From the NCBI GenBank assembly GCA_050184115.1, contig JBFXAQ010000001.1, positions 434,001 through 498,000 on the forward strand: DNA of 64,000 bases. The letters are read 5' to 3'. Position 1 is the stretch's first letter. The number at the start of each line of letters is the position of its first letter. The notes under the pieces were generated by a model, which was given only the letters and a program-made list of their open reading frames with translations, did no database searches and had not been told where the DNA came from. A program made the position numbers and the translations under genes. This document shows positions 8,313 to 16,660 of the stretch, piece after piece. This stretch comes from JACKNG01 sp050184115 (GTDB lineage Bacteria; Pseudomonadota; Gammaproteobacteria; Ga0077536).

Positions 8313-8344
8313 GTCGATCCACTCAATCAAATCAGTTCGAAACG

Positions 8345-9292
8345 ATGACCGAGCACGCCGCTGGAGACCCCCGCCTGGCGATTGATTTCTGCGGACTCAG
8401 CTTCGCCAGTCCGCTGGTGCTGCTTTCCGGCTGCGTCGGTTTCGGCGAGGAGTATACGCGGGTCGCCGGCTTCTCCAACGCCGACGTCGGCGCTGTCTGC
8501 CTCAAGGGCACGACGCTCGAACCGCGCCTCGGCAATCGTCCGCACCGCGTGTACGAGACGCCAGGGGGCATGCTGAACGCCATCGGCCTGCAGAATCCCG
8601 GTGCCCGAGCGGTGGTGAACGACATCCTGCCGCGCCTCGATTTCGGCGAGACCCGCTTCATCGCCAACGTCTCGGGTTCGACCGTGGAGGAATACGAAGC
8701 CGTCACGCGCATCTTCGACGACTCAGCGATCGACGCCATCGAGATCAACATCTCCTGCCCCAACGTGAAGGAAGGCGGGGTGACCTTCGGTAACGATCCG
8801 GACATGTCGGCACGGGTCGTTGCCGCTTGTCGCCGCGCGACCGTGAAGCCGCTCATCACCAAGCTCTCCCCCAATCAGACCGACATCGCCGCCAACGCCA
8901 GGCGCTGCATCGAGGCCGGCACGGACGCCTTCGCCGTGATCAACACGCTGATGGGCATGGCCATCGACATCGAGAGTCGCCGCCCGCTGCTCGGTAACAA
9001 CCAGGGTGGGCTGTCGGGGCCGGCAATCAAGCCGGTGGCGCTGTTCAAGGTCTTCCAGGTCGACCAGGTGGCGCGCCCGCACGGCATCCCCATCATCGGC
9101 CAGGGCGGTGTGACCTCGGCGGCCGACGCCATCGAATTCCTGCTCGCCGGCGCGAGCGCCGTCGGCGTCGGGACGGGACTCTTCTACGAACCCCTGGCCT
9201 GCCGGGCCATCAACGACGGTCTCGTCGATTACCTCGAACGTCACGGCCTCGACAGCGTTACGGCGCTCAGCGGAGCGCTCGAACTGAACTGA
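8345..9292 (+). CDS. pyrD: Dihydroorotate dehydrogenase, class 1B catalytic subunit
   Basis: FMN enzyme that oxidises dihydroorotate to orotate in pyrimidine synthesis. Its 315 residues and the motif NISCPNVKEGG, with catalytic-base Cys138, place it in the cytosolic class 1 family. Class 2 membrane enzymes, usual in Enterobacteria and Pseudomonas, use Ser there. The N-terminal LSFASPLVLLSGC, VCLKGTTLEPR and NQGGLSGPAIKP segments fit the NAD-dependent 1B subtype, which normally works with the FeS/FAD subunit PyrK. No pyrK is adjacent. The ATG at 8345 has only a weak ribosome site. It converges with the TPR gene. Confidence 0.9.
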   Translation: MTEHAAGDPRLAIDFCGLSFASPLVLLSGCVGFGEEYTRVAGFSNADVGAVCLKGTTLEPRLGNRPHRVYETPGGMLNAIGLQNPGARAVVNDILPRLDFGETRFIANVSGSTVEEYEAVTRIFDDSAIDAIEINISCPNVKEGGVTFGNDPDMSARVVAACRRATVKPLITKLSPNQTDIAANARRCIEAGTDAFAVINTLMGMAIDIESRRPLLGNNQGGLSGPAIKPVALFKVFQVDQVARPHGIPIIGQGGVTSAADAIEFLLAGASAVGVGTGLFYEPLACRAINDGLVDYLERHGLDSVTALSGALELN

Positions 9293-9313
9293 CGCGCGCG
9301 TCGCGCGCCGCCT

Positions 9314-9640
9314 TCAGTTGTCGCTGCCGGTCTTGCGCAAGCGCTTGAGAAAGACGCGCATCTCCTTCGCCGCCTGCACGTCACCGCGACGTTCGGCCGC
9401 GGCGATGCCCTGTTCGTAGGCGGCGATGGCGCCCGCCTCGTCACCGAGCGCGGTGCGAGCGCGTCCGAGCAGTTTCCAGGCCGCCGAGTAGGCTGCATCC
9501 TGGGCGACCGCGGCCGCGAGGTGCACAGCCGCACGGGCGGGGTCGTCGGCGAGCCAGGCATTGCCGAGCCCGAAGCGCAGCGTCGGCGAATCCTGGCCGT
9601 CGGCCAGCATGCGTTCGAGGCGTTCGGCCATGGCGCTCAT
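9314..9640 (-). CDS. Small TPR-repeat protein
   Basis: A 108-residue, all-helical soluble protein with about two TPR units: LRFGLGNAWLADDPARAAVHLAAAV (residues about 21-45) and AWKLLGRARTALGDEAGAIAAYEQGI (54-79), ending in a charged tail. There is no signal peptide or catalytic motif. Such proteins usually hold partner proteins, but the partner here is unknown. It sits 10 bases after trkH on the same strand and is probably the last gene of the def-trkH unit. Confidence 0.75.
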   Translation of the reverse strand: MSAMAERLERMLADGQDSPTLRFGLGNAWLADDPARAAVHLAAAVAQDAAYSAAWKLLGRARTALGDEAGAIAAYEQGIAAAERRGDVQAAKEMRVFLKRLRKTGSDN

Positions 9641-9650
9641 CGTCGAAGTC

Positions 9651-11102
9651 TCAACTGCGCCAGAACGACGGCGTCAGCAATACCAGCAGGGTGAAGATCT
9701 CCAGGCGCCCGAGCAGCATGGCGAGGCACAACAGGTACTTGGCGAAATCCGACACTTCACCATAGTGGAGGCTGACCGAACCGAGCCCGGGGCCGAGATT
9801 GTTGAGACAGGCGGCGACCGCGGAGAACGCGGTGACCTGGTCGAGGCCGGTCGCCATGAGCCCCAGCAACAGGACGACGAAGACCGCGACGTAGGTCGCG
9901 AAGAAGCCCCACACCGCGTCGACCACACGATCGGCGACCGAGCGGTCGCCCATGCGGATGGTGATGATGGCGTTGGGATGGATGAGACGACGGATCTCGC
10001 GTACGCCCTGCTTGTAGAGCAGGAGGCAGCGGATGACCTTGATGCCGCCGCCGGTCGAGCCGGCGCAACCGCCGACGAAGCTCAGGAACAAGAGAATGAT
10101 CGGCAGGAAGTGCGGCCAGTTCTGGAAAGTCGTGGTGCTGAAGCCGGTGGTGGTGCCGATCGACACGGTGTGGAACAGGCTGTTGCGCAGCGCCTGAGTG
10201 AAGTTCAGACCGTCGTCGGCCAGCGCCAGGCCGACCGTGCACACCACGAATACCGCCCCGAGGAGGCCGGCGTACATGCGGAACTCGGAGTCGAACACGT
10301 AGGGCTTGAGATTGCGGTAGCGCCAGGCGAGGAAGTGCAGCGAGAAGTTGATGCCGGCAACGAACATGAAGAACACGGCCACGCCCTCGACCGCCGGGCT
10401 GTCGAAGTAGCCGATGCTGGCATCGTGCGTCGAGAACCCGCCGATGGCGACCGTGGCGAAGCTGTGGCCGATGGCGTCGAAGACGCTCATGCCGACCATG
10501 TAGTAGGCGATCGCGCAGGCCACGGTCAGGCTGACGTAGATGTACCAGAGAGTCTTGGCCGTCTCGGTAATGCGCGGCGTCAGCTTGGAATCCTTCATCG
10601 GTCCCGGCGTTTCGGCGCGGTACAACTGCATGCCGCCGACACCGAGCATGGGCAGGATGGCCACCGCGAGCACGATGATGCCCATGCCGCCGAGCCATTG
10701 CAGCAGCTGGCGGTAGAACAGGATGGACGCTGGCAGCTTGTCGATGCCGACGATCACCGTGGCGCCGGTGGTGGTCAACCCCGACATGGACTCGAACACC
10801 GCGTCGGCGAGCGGCATGTGCGGGTTGTCGGCGATGAGGAAAGGGATGGCGCCACTGGCTCCCAGTACGAGCCAGAACAGTACGACGACGAGAAAGCCAT
10901 CGCGGAGCTTCAAATCACCCTCGAGGCGGCGCACCGGCAGCCACAAGGCGAGACCGGCGCACAGGATGGCCACCGCTGCCAGCGCGAAGGCATGGGCCGC
11001 GCCATCGTGCACGATCAGCGAGATGACCAGCGGTGGCAGCAGCGTCAGGCTGAACACCGAGAGCAGCAGGCCCAGGATCTTCTGAATGACCTTCAGGCGC
11101 AT
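9651..11102 (-). CDS. trkH: Trk potassium uptake system, membrane subunit
   Basis: Ion-conducting subunit of the Trk K+ transporter, 483 residues (E. coli TrkH 483). Four M1-P-M2 repeats are visible through their filter loops: LTTTGATV, ATVAIGGFS, VSIGTTTGFS and LNNLGPGLG, each with the Gly that lines the selectivity filter. About ten or more hydrophobic helices span the chain, and GCAGSTGGGIKVIR is the conserved intramembrane-loop segment of repeat 3. Encoded 11 bases after trkA, whose product gates it in response to nucleotide. Confidence 0.95.
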   Translation of the reverse strand: MRLKVIQKILGLLLSVFSLTLLPPLVISLIVHDGAAHAFALAAVAILCAGLALWLPVRRLEGDLKLRDGFLVVVLFWLVLGASGAIPFLIADNPHMPLADAVFESMSGLTTTGATVIVGIDKLPASILFYRQLLQWLGGMGIIVLAVAILPMLGVGGMQLYRAETPGPMKDSKLTPRITETAKTLWYIYVSLTVACAIAYYMVGMSVFDAIGHSFATVAIGGFSTHDASIGYFDSPAVEGVAVFFMFVAGINFSLHFLAWRYRNLKPYVFDSEFRMYAGLLGAVFVVCTVGLALADDGLNFTQALRNSLFHTVSIGTTTGFSTTTFQNWPHFLPIILLFLSFVGGCAGSTGGGIKVIRCLLLYKQGVREIRRLIHPNAIITIRMGDRSVADRVVDAVWGFFATYVAVFVVLLLGLMATGLDQVTAFSAVAACLNNLGPGLGSVSLHYGEVSDFAKYLLCLAMLLGRLEIFTLLVLLTPSFWRS

Positions 11103-11113
11103 CGTCGCTGCGC

Positions 11114-12487
11114 TCAGATGAAGGTGACGTTGACCTGGAAGAGGCGTTCGACGTCGTTGACGTGGCGCTTGTTGGTCACGACCAGGATGACGTGGTCCTC
11201 CGGCTCGATGACGGTGTCGTGATGGACCATGATGACGTCCTTGCCACGTACGATGGCGCCGATGGTGGTGCCGGGCGGCAGATCGATCTCGTCGATGGCG
11301 CGGCCGACCACGCGGCTCGAATTGCGATCGCCGTGGGCAATCGCCTCGATGGCCTCTGCCGCGCCGCGGCGCAGCGCATGCACCTTGACGACGTCGCCAC
11401 GCCGCACGTGCGCGAGCAGGCTGCCGATGGTCGCCTGCTGCGGTGAGATCGCGATATCGATGATGTCGCGCTGCACGAGGTCGACGTAAGCCGCGCGGTT
11501 GATCAACGCCATCACGGTCTTAGCGCCGAGGCGCTTGGCCAGCATCGAGGAGATGATGTTGGCCTCGTCCGCATTGGTCAGGGCGCAGAAGACGTCGGTG
11601 TTCTCGATGTTCTCCTCGAGCAGGAGATCTTCATCGGCGGCGTCGCCGAGCAGCACGTAGGCCTGCTTGAGGTCCTCGGCGATGGCGCGCGCGCGGGTGT
11701 CGTTGCTCTCGATGATCTTGATGTGGCAGGAGCTTTCGAGCGCCTGGGCGAGCCGTTTGCCGATGTTGCCGCCGCCGGCGATGATGACCCGGCGATTGGG
11801 GCCGTCGAGCTTGCGGAACTCGCTCATCACGGCACGGATGTGCTTGGGCGCGGCGATGAAGAAGACGTCGTCACCGGCCTCGATGACCGTGTCTCCCGTC
11901 GGGATGATCACCTCGTGGCGGCGGAAGATCGCACACACGCGCGTTTCGATGCCGGGCAGCTGGTCGGGCAGCTCGCGCAGGCGGTGACCGACCAGCGGTC
12001 TGCCGTAGAACGCGCGTGCGGCGACCAGCTGGACCTTGCCGTTGGCGAAATCGAGGACCTGCAGCGCGCCGGGGAACTCGATCAGACGCTTGGTGTAGTC
12101 GGTGACTTCCTGTTCGGGGCTGATCAGCACGTCGATCGGCAACGCCTCCTGAGAGAACAGTTCCGTGTGCAGTTGGTACTGGTTCTCGCGGATGCGGGCG
12201 ATCTTGGTCGGCGTGTGGAACAGGGTGTACGCCACCTGGCAGGCGATCATGTTGGTCTCGTCGCTGTTGGTGACTGCGATGATCATGTCAGCGTCCTGCG
12301 CGCCGGCGCGCGCCAGCACCTGTGGGTGCGAGGCGTGGCCGTGTACCGCGCGCAAATCGAAGCGATCCTGCAGCTGCTGCAGGCAGACCGGGTTGCGGTC
12401 GACGACGGTGATGTCGTTGGCCTCGCTGCACAGGTTGGCGGCGACGGAGGAGCCGACCTGCCCGGCACCGAGGATGATGATCTTCAT
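11114..12487 (-). CDS. trkA: Trk system potassium uptake regulatory protein
   Basis: Cytosolic NAD(H)/ATP-binding gating ring subunit of the Trk K+ transporter; 457 residues (E. coli 458). It has two RCK_N/RCK_C tandems. The first Rossmann fold starts at residue 1 (IIILGAGQVGSSVAANL) with an acidic strand end IVVDR; the second begins near residue 235 (VIIAGGGNIGKRLAQAL). RCK_C domains occupy about 140-220 and 370-457. The ATG shares ATGA with the ntrX stop, suggesting translational coupling of the potassium genes to the two-component system. Confidence 0.95.
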   Translation of the reverse strand: MKIIILGAGQVGSSVAANLCSEANDITVVDRNPVCLQQLQDRFDLRAVHGHASHPQVLARAGAQDADMIIAVTNSDETNMIACQVAYTLFHTPTKIARIRENQYQLHTELFSQEALPIDVLISPEQEVTDYTKRLIEFPGALQVLDFANGKVQLVAARAFYGRPLVGHRLRELPDQLPGIETRVCAIFRRHEVIIPTGDTVIEAGDDVFFIAAPKHIRAVMSEFRKLDGPNRRVIIAGGGNIGKRLAQALESSCHIKIIESNDTRARAIAEDLKQAYVLLGDAADEDLLLEENIENTDVFCALTNADEANIISSMLAKRLGAKTVMALINRAAYVDLVQRDIIDIAISPQQATIGSLLAHVRRGDVVKVHALRRGAAEAIEAIAHGDRNSSRVVGRAIDEIDLPPGTTIGAIVRGKDVIMVHHDTVIEPEDHVILVVTNKRHVNDVERLFQVNVTFI

Positions 12488-13863
12488 TCCTTGCTGGCTT
12501 CTTTGATCTGCTTGGGATCGATGCCGAGGCTGCGCAGCTTGCGGTAGAGGTGCGTACGTTCGATGCCGACCCGTTCCGAGACGCGGCTGACGCTGCCGTT
12601 GAACGCTTTGAGCTGGTGTTCGAGATAGGCCTTCTCGAATTGCTCGCGGGCTTCGCGCAGCGGGAGGTCGAAACCCGGGAACTCGGGGTGCGCGGAAATC
12701 TCGGGGCGGAGCCCGAGCATCAGGTTGACCTCGGAGACCTCAACGGTGTCCTGGGTGCCGAGAATGAGCAGGCGCTGGACGAAGTTCTTCAGCTCACGGA
12801 TGTTGCCGGGCCAGTCGTGGTCCTTGAGGCGGTTGCGCACCGCCGGCGGGAACGATCGTGCCGGCAGACCTTCCTGCTCGGTGAATTGGACGAGGAAATA
12901 GTCGACGAGATCGTCGATGTCCTCGCGGCGCTCACGCAGTGGTGGAATCGCCAGTGGCAGGACGTTGAGGTGGTAGAAGAGGTCCTCGCGGAACGTGCCG
13001 CTACGCACCATCTCGCCCATGTCGCGGCGCGTGCTGGCAATGACGCGCAGGTCGACGGCGATGAGATCACGCCCGCCAACACGCAGGAACGCCTGGTTCT
13101 CCAGGGCGTTGAGCAGGCGTGCCTGAGTACTCGGATCGAGGTCGGCTATGTCCTTCAGGAACAGCGTGCCACCGTTGGCGAGTTCGAGCGAGCCGAAGGT
13201 GACGCGGCCGTCCTCCTCGACGCCGAACAATTCGGCGTCGGGATTCTCGCGCGCCAGCCCGGCGACATTGACGTTGACGAAGCGACCGTCGGCACGCCCG
13301 CTGTTGGCATGGATGTAGCGGGCGAAGACCTCCTTTCCGGTCCCGGACTCGCCGCTGATGAAAACGCTGGTCTTGTGCTCGGCGATGCGCTGCGCGCTCG
13401 CACGCAGCTTGTCCATCGCCATGCTCGAGCCGATCGGTTCGAGCGGACCCTGGGCGCGACGCTTGAGTCCGATGTTCTCGGAAATCAGCGAGGCGTTCTC
13501 GAGTGCGCGCTGAACGGTGACGAGGATCTTGGCGATCGAGAGTGGCTTCTCGATGAAGTCGTAGGCGCCGAGGCGAGTTGCCTCGACCGCGGTCTCGACC
13601 GTGCCGTGGCCCGACATCATGATGACCGGGGCGTCGAGGCCGCCGCTGCCCTCGGCCCATTCCTTGAGCAGGGTGATGCCGTCCGTGTCGGGCATCCAGA
13701 TGTCGAGGAGGACGAGGTCGGGGCGGCGCTGGCGCCGATTCTGGCGTGCGGACGCGGCGTTTTCCGCCGTGCTGACGTCGTAACCCTCGTCCTCCAGGAT
13801 CTCCTTGAGCAGACCGCGGATGTCGGGCTCGTCGTCGACAACCAGGATGTGGGCAGCGCTCAT
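12484..13863 (-). CDS. ntrX: NtrX-type response regulator with degenerate AAA+ domain
   Basis: Response regulator of 459 residues. The receiver domain (1-120) has phosphoacceptor Asp54 in LLDIWMPD and Lys106 in IEKPL. A sigma54-activator-like AAA+ domain (about 145-370) has an intact Walker A GESGTGKE (171-178), FREDLFYHLNV near 291 and a sensor-II-type WPGNIREL. A Fis-type HTH (425-446) ends it. The loop after ELFG (211-214) lacks GAFTGA, and Walker B reads TLFLKDI (233-239), with Lys and Asp where Asp-Glu is usual. Sigma54 engagement and ATP hydrolysis are therefore doubtful; it may act as a DNA-binding regulator at sigma70 promoters. ATG 13863 is inside the longer open frame but is where the receiver fold begins; ATGA overlap with ntrY. 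Confidence 0.9.
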   Translation of the reverse strand: MSAAHILVVDDEPDIRGLLKEILEDEGYDVSTAENAASARQNRRQRRPDLVLLDIWMPDTDGITLLKEWAEGSGGLDAPVIMMSGHGTVETAVEATRLGAYDFIEKPLSIAKILVTVQRALENASLISENIGLKRRAQGPLEPIGSSMAMDKLRASAQRIAEHKTSVFISGESGTGKEVFARYIHANSGRADGRFVNVNVAGLARENPDAELFGVEEDGRVTFGSLELANGGTLFLKDIADLDPSTQARLLNALENQAFLRVGGRDLIAVDLRVIASTRRDMGEMVRSGTFREDLFYHLNVLPLAIPPLRERREDIDDLVDYFLVQFTEQEGLPARSFPPAVRNRLKDHDWPGNIRELKNFVQRLLILGTQDTVEVSEVNLMLGLRPEISAHPEFPGFDLPLREAREQFEKAYLEHQLKAFNGSVSRVSERVGIERTHLYRKLRSLGIDPKQIKEASKE

Positions 13864-16115
13864 GCGGCGCTTTCCTCGTCGCGTTCCCGGCCGTGTTCGC
13901 CGCCTGCGGGCAGGCGTATGACGGCAACGGCACCGTGATCGGGCTGGGGTTTGTTGCGCAGGGTCACGACGCCGTTGTGCTCCTCGACGATCTTCTTGAC
14001 GATGGCCAGTCCGAGACCGGTGCCACGCGGCTTGTTGGTCACGTAGGGATCGAAGATGTTGGGTACCAGGTCCTCGGGAATGCCGTCGCCGTGGTCCTCG
14101 ATGCGTATCTCGACCTGCTCCGCGAGCCCGTGATGGACCGTCGCCGTGCTTACTATGATATGCGGATTCGTGCCATCGGGCGACGCCTCGAGCGCGTTCT
14201 TGATGAGGTTGTTCATCACTTGGCGTAAGCGCGTCGGGTCGGCGGTGAGTTCCGGCAGGTGCTCCTCGAAGCGACATTCGACGTGCGCGCCGGGGTGGGC
14301 GCTGCGGAACAGTTCGACGACGGCGGAGGCAAGATGATTGACGTCGACGCTGCCGCGATTGAGTACCGGTGCCTTGGCATAATCGGAGAAGGTGTTGACC
14401 ATCGCCTTCATGGTGTCGACCTGCTGGACGATGGTGTTGGTGAGGCGCTCGAGGAGTTCGCCGTCCTCGGCGCCGAGCTTGCGCAAGTATTTCAAGCGCA
14501 GGCGTTCGGCGGCGAGCTGGATCGGAGTCAAGGGGTTCTTGATCTCGTGGGCAAGGCGACGCGCGACCTCCGACCACGCTGCATCGCGCTGACCCTGGAT
14601 GATGGCCGTGATGTCCTCGAACACGATGACATGGCCTGATGCAGGGCCGCGGCCGAGGTGCAGGGTGCTCCCGCGGCACATCAGCTCACGACGGCCTTCC
14701 GCGGCGAGAATGGTGATCTGTTCCTGCCATTGTGGCCGCCGCTCCTCGATCAACGGGAGAACCACGCCACCGAGTCCGTGCAGGTGCTCGTCGTCGGCGC
14801 AGATGGCGGCGAGGGTAGCGTCCTTGGTGTCGCCGGCGTCGATGTCGAGCAGCATCAGCGCCGCATCGTTGACGGTGGTGATGCGTCCGTGTTCGTCGAG
14901 GGTCATGACGCCTGACGACAACTGGCGCAGGACGCTGTCGAGATACTCGTGCTGGGTTTCGACTTCGCGGCGCGCCTGCGCGATGCGCCGCGTCATGTCG
15001 TTGAAAGAGCGCACCAGGAAGCCGACATCGTCGTTGCTGGCGACAGGCAGGCTGGTGGTGTAATCGCCGGCGGCGACGGCTGCCGTGCCCTCAGCCAGAT
15101 CGCGGATCGGCGCGGCCAACCGACGCGCAGAGTAGAACGCCGCCCATACCGCGACGACGATACTGAACAGCAGTACCAGCGTCAGGGACATGGCGAAGCT
15201 CAGCTTCAGTTTTTCGCGCAAATAAGCGAGTTCGTTGTACTTGGCATAAGCGGCCTCGACACTCGCCGCGAGTTCGTTCACGCGCGCCGGGAAGGGGTAG
15301 AGCGCGTGCAGCACGCGCCGGCCTTGCGGCGTCTGACCGAGATTCACCGGCACTGCGACCCGTACGTAGAGGTTACCGCCGGCGAGCGGGTCGAGGCCGA
15401 TGTAGGCGCGGCCCGCGCGGGCCTGGGTGAGAACCGGTTCGGGCGGCAGGTGCGGAACGAGGTCGGTGATGCGGCTGCTCGATGCCAGCACTTCGCCGTC
15501 GTTGCCGATCAGCGTCATCTCCTCGGCACCGTTGCGCTCGCGCAGCGCATCGACCTGGGCCGGCCCCGGCACCCAGGCCGAGGCGACTACGATGGAGTCG
15601 GGATTGCGCAACAGATCGAGGCTCAGCGGGGTCCGCTCGGGCGAACCCTGGGACAGTTCGTCGGCCATGCGCTCGGTCTGACCGAGCAGCTGGCGCATGC
15701 GCAGGTCGAGGGCCTCGCGACCGAGCGCAAGGGCGTCGTCGAGCGCGGCATCGATGCGGGCGTCGAACCAGCTGTCGATGCCACGGCGCAGGAAATCCAG
15801 CGAAAACCCGTACAGGACCGTGACGGGAGCGACGGCGAGGGCGACGAAGAACACCAGCAGACGCAGGGTCAGGCGCGAACCTGGGCGGCGTGCGCGCAAC
15901 TGGCGCACGAGGCGTCGCACGTTCACGGCAATGAGGACGATGAACACCAGCAGGCCGATGGTGTTGGTCAACAGCAGAATCGAGAACAGCGCGCCGAAGC
16001 GCGCCGAATCCTGCATCGCTCCGCTCATCAGGATCAGCGAGCCGAGCAGGACCAGACTCATGGCGGCGACCGCGCCCAGCGCGGTGATGCGCCGCTTCAG
16101 CGGGTCACTGGCCAT
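13860..16115 (-). CDS. ntrY: NtrY-type membrane sensor histidine kinase
   Basis: Sensor kinase of 751 residues from ATG 16115 (the frame extends to a TTG at 16124). Membrane helices lie near 15-35, 42-66, 85-105 and 307-330, with a periplasmic sensing region of about 200 residues between the third and fourth. HAMP (331-383), PAS (about 385-500) and HisKA follow, with His523 in RLAHEIKNPLTPIQ. The ATPase domain keeps the N box (NNLIKNALEAS), G1 (DHGDGIP), F box (FDPYVTNK) and G2 (GTGLGLAIVKK), so it looks fully active. This matches NtrY, the partner of NtrX in nitrogen or redox signalling. It overlaps the DUF4390 gene by 19 bases and ntrX by 4. Confidence 0.93.
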   Translation of the reverse strand: MASDPLKRRITALGAVAAMSLVLLGSLILMSGAMQDSARFGALFSILLLTNTIGLLVFIVLIAVNVRRLVRQLRARRPGSRLTLRLLVFFVALAVAPVTVLYGFSLDFLRRGIDSWFDARIDAALDDALALGREALDLRMRQLLGQTERMADELSQGSPERTPLSLDLLRNPDSIVVASAWVPGPAQVDALRERNGAEEMTLIGNDGEVLASSSRITDLVPHLPPEPVLTQARAGRAYIGLDPLAGGNLYVRVAVPVNLGQTPQGRRVLHALYPFPARVNELAASVEAAYAKYNELAYLREKLKLSFAMSLTLVLLFSIVVAVWAAFYSARRLAAPIRDLAEGTAAVAAGDYTTSLPVASNDDVGFLVRSFNDMTRRIAQARREVETQHEYLDSVLRQLSSGVMTLDEHGRITTVNDAALMLLDIDAGDTKDATLAAICADDEHLHGLGGVVLPLIEERRPQWQEQITILAAEGRRELMCRGSTLHLGRGPASGHVIVFEDITAIIQGQRDAAWSEVARRLAHEIKNPLTPIQLAAERLRLKYLRKLGAEDGELLERLTNTIVQQVDTMKAMVNTFSDYAKAPVLNRGSVDVNHLASAVVELFRSAHPGAHVECRFEEHLPELTADPTRLRQVMNNLIKNALEASPDGTNPHIIVSTATVHHGLAEQVEIRIEDHGDGIPEDLVPNIFDPYVTNKPRGTGLGLAIVKKIVEEHNGVVTLRNKPQPDHGAVAVIRLPAGGEHGRERDEESAA

Positions 16116-16660
16116 TCGTACCAACCACTGGACATGTGCCAGCCCGGGGAGACATAGGCCAGCGGGATCATGGGTGCTGGCAGGGCGTTGAGGTCGAGTT
16201 CGATGCGCATGGCCGCGGTGAGCTCGTTCGGTAACTCCAGCGACGCCGCCTCGACCAGCGGCAGGCGGCGGATACGCGCGAGATCTTCGAGCGCCAGTTC
16301 GAGCGTGCGATGCAGGCGCCGCTCACCGGTGATGATTTCGGTGAGCACGAACTGGTTGCTGAGTGCGTGACGCTCGATGGCGAACCGGCGCCGGGTATTG
16401 AAGATCTCGACGTCCCACACGTAGCGGCGCGGGCGCAGCAGCCGGACGTCGAGCTCGAAGTAGAGGGGGATGCCGCTGTCGAGTGCTTCGATGGCGTCGC
16501 TGCTGAACTCGAACTCGATATCGGCGTCGAGCATGAGAATACCGTTGCGCTCGTTGAGCGCGGCCTCGGCGACCATGATGTCGCTGGCCAGCGCCGTGCA
16601 CGGGTTCATGCAGGCAATCGCAAGTGCCAGCAGGCGTGCGAGGAGGGTACGACGGTTCAA
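16097..16660 (-). CDS. DUF4390-family exported protein
   Basis: A 187-residue protein with an N-terminal signal sequence (LLARLLALAIACMNPCTALAS, cleavage near residue 25) and a beta-rich domain. Segments such as LNERNGILMLDADIEFEF, PLYFELDVRLLRPRRYVWD and SPGWHMSSGWYEWPV are characteristic of DUF4390. The family is found in Gammaproteobacteria between rsmB and ntrY, as here. The function is unknown; the conserved position suggests a periplasmic accessory to the NtrY sensor. It overlaps the rsmB stop by 4 bases and ntrY by 19. Confidence 0.85.
   Translation of the reverse strand: MNRRTLLARLLALAIACMNPCTALASDIMVAEAALNERNGILMLDADIEFEFSSDAIEALDSGIPLYFELDVRLLRPRRYVWDVEIFNTRRRFAIERHALSNQFVLTEIITGERRLHRTLELALEDLARIRRLPLVEAASLELPNELTAAMRIELDLNALPAPMIPLAYVSPGWHMSSGWYEWPVTR

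Noticed and set aside
9561..11222. 553-residue plus-strand frame opposite trkH
   Set aside because: Rich in Gln, Glu, Arg and His with no domain; trkH on the minus strand has all selectivity-filter motifs.
13892..14679. N-terminal extension of the ntrX frame (272 residues before the receiver domain)
   Set aside because: It overlaps the conserved catalytic part of ntrY; translation at 13863 gives the exact family length and an ATGA junction.
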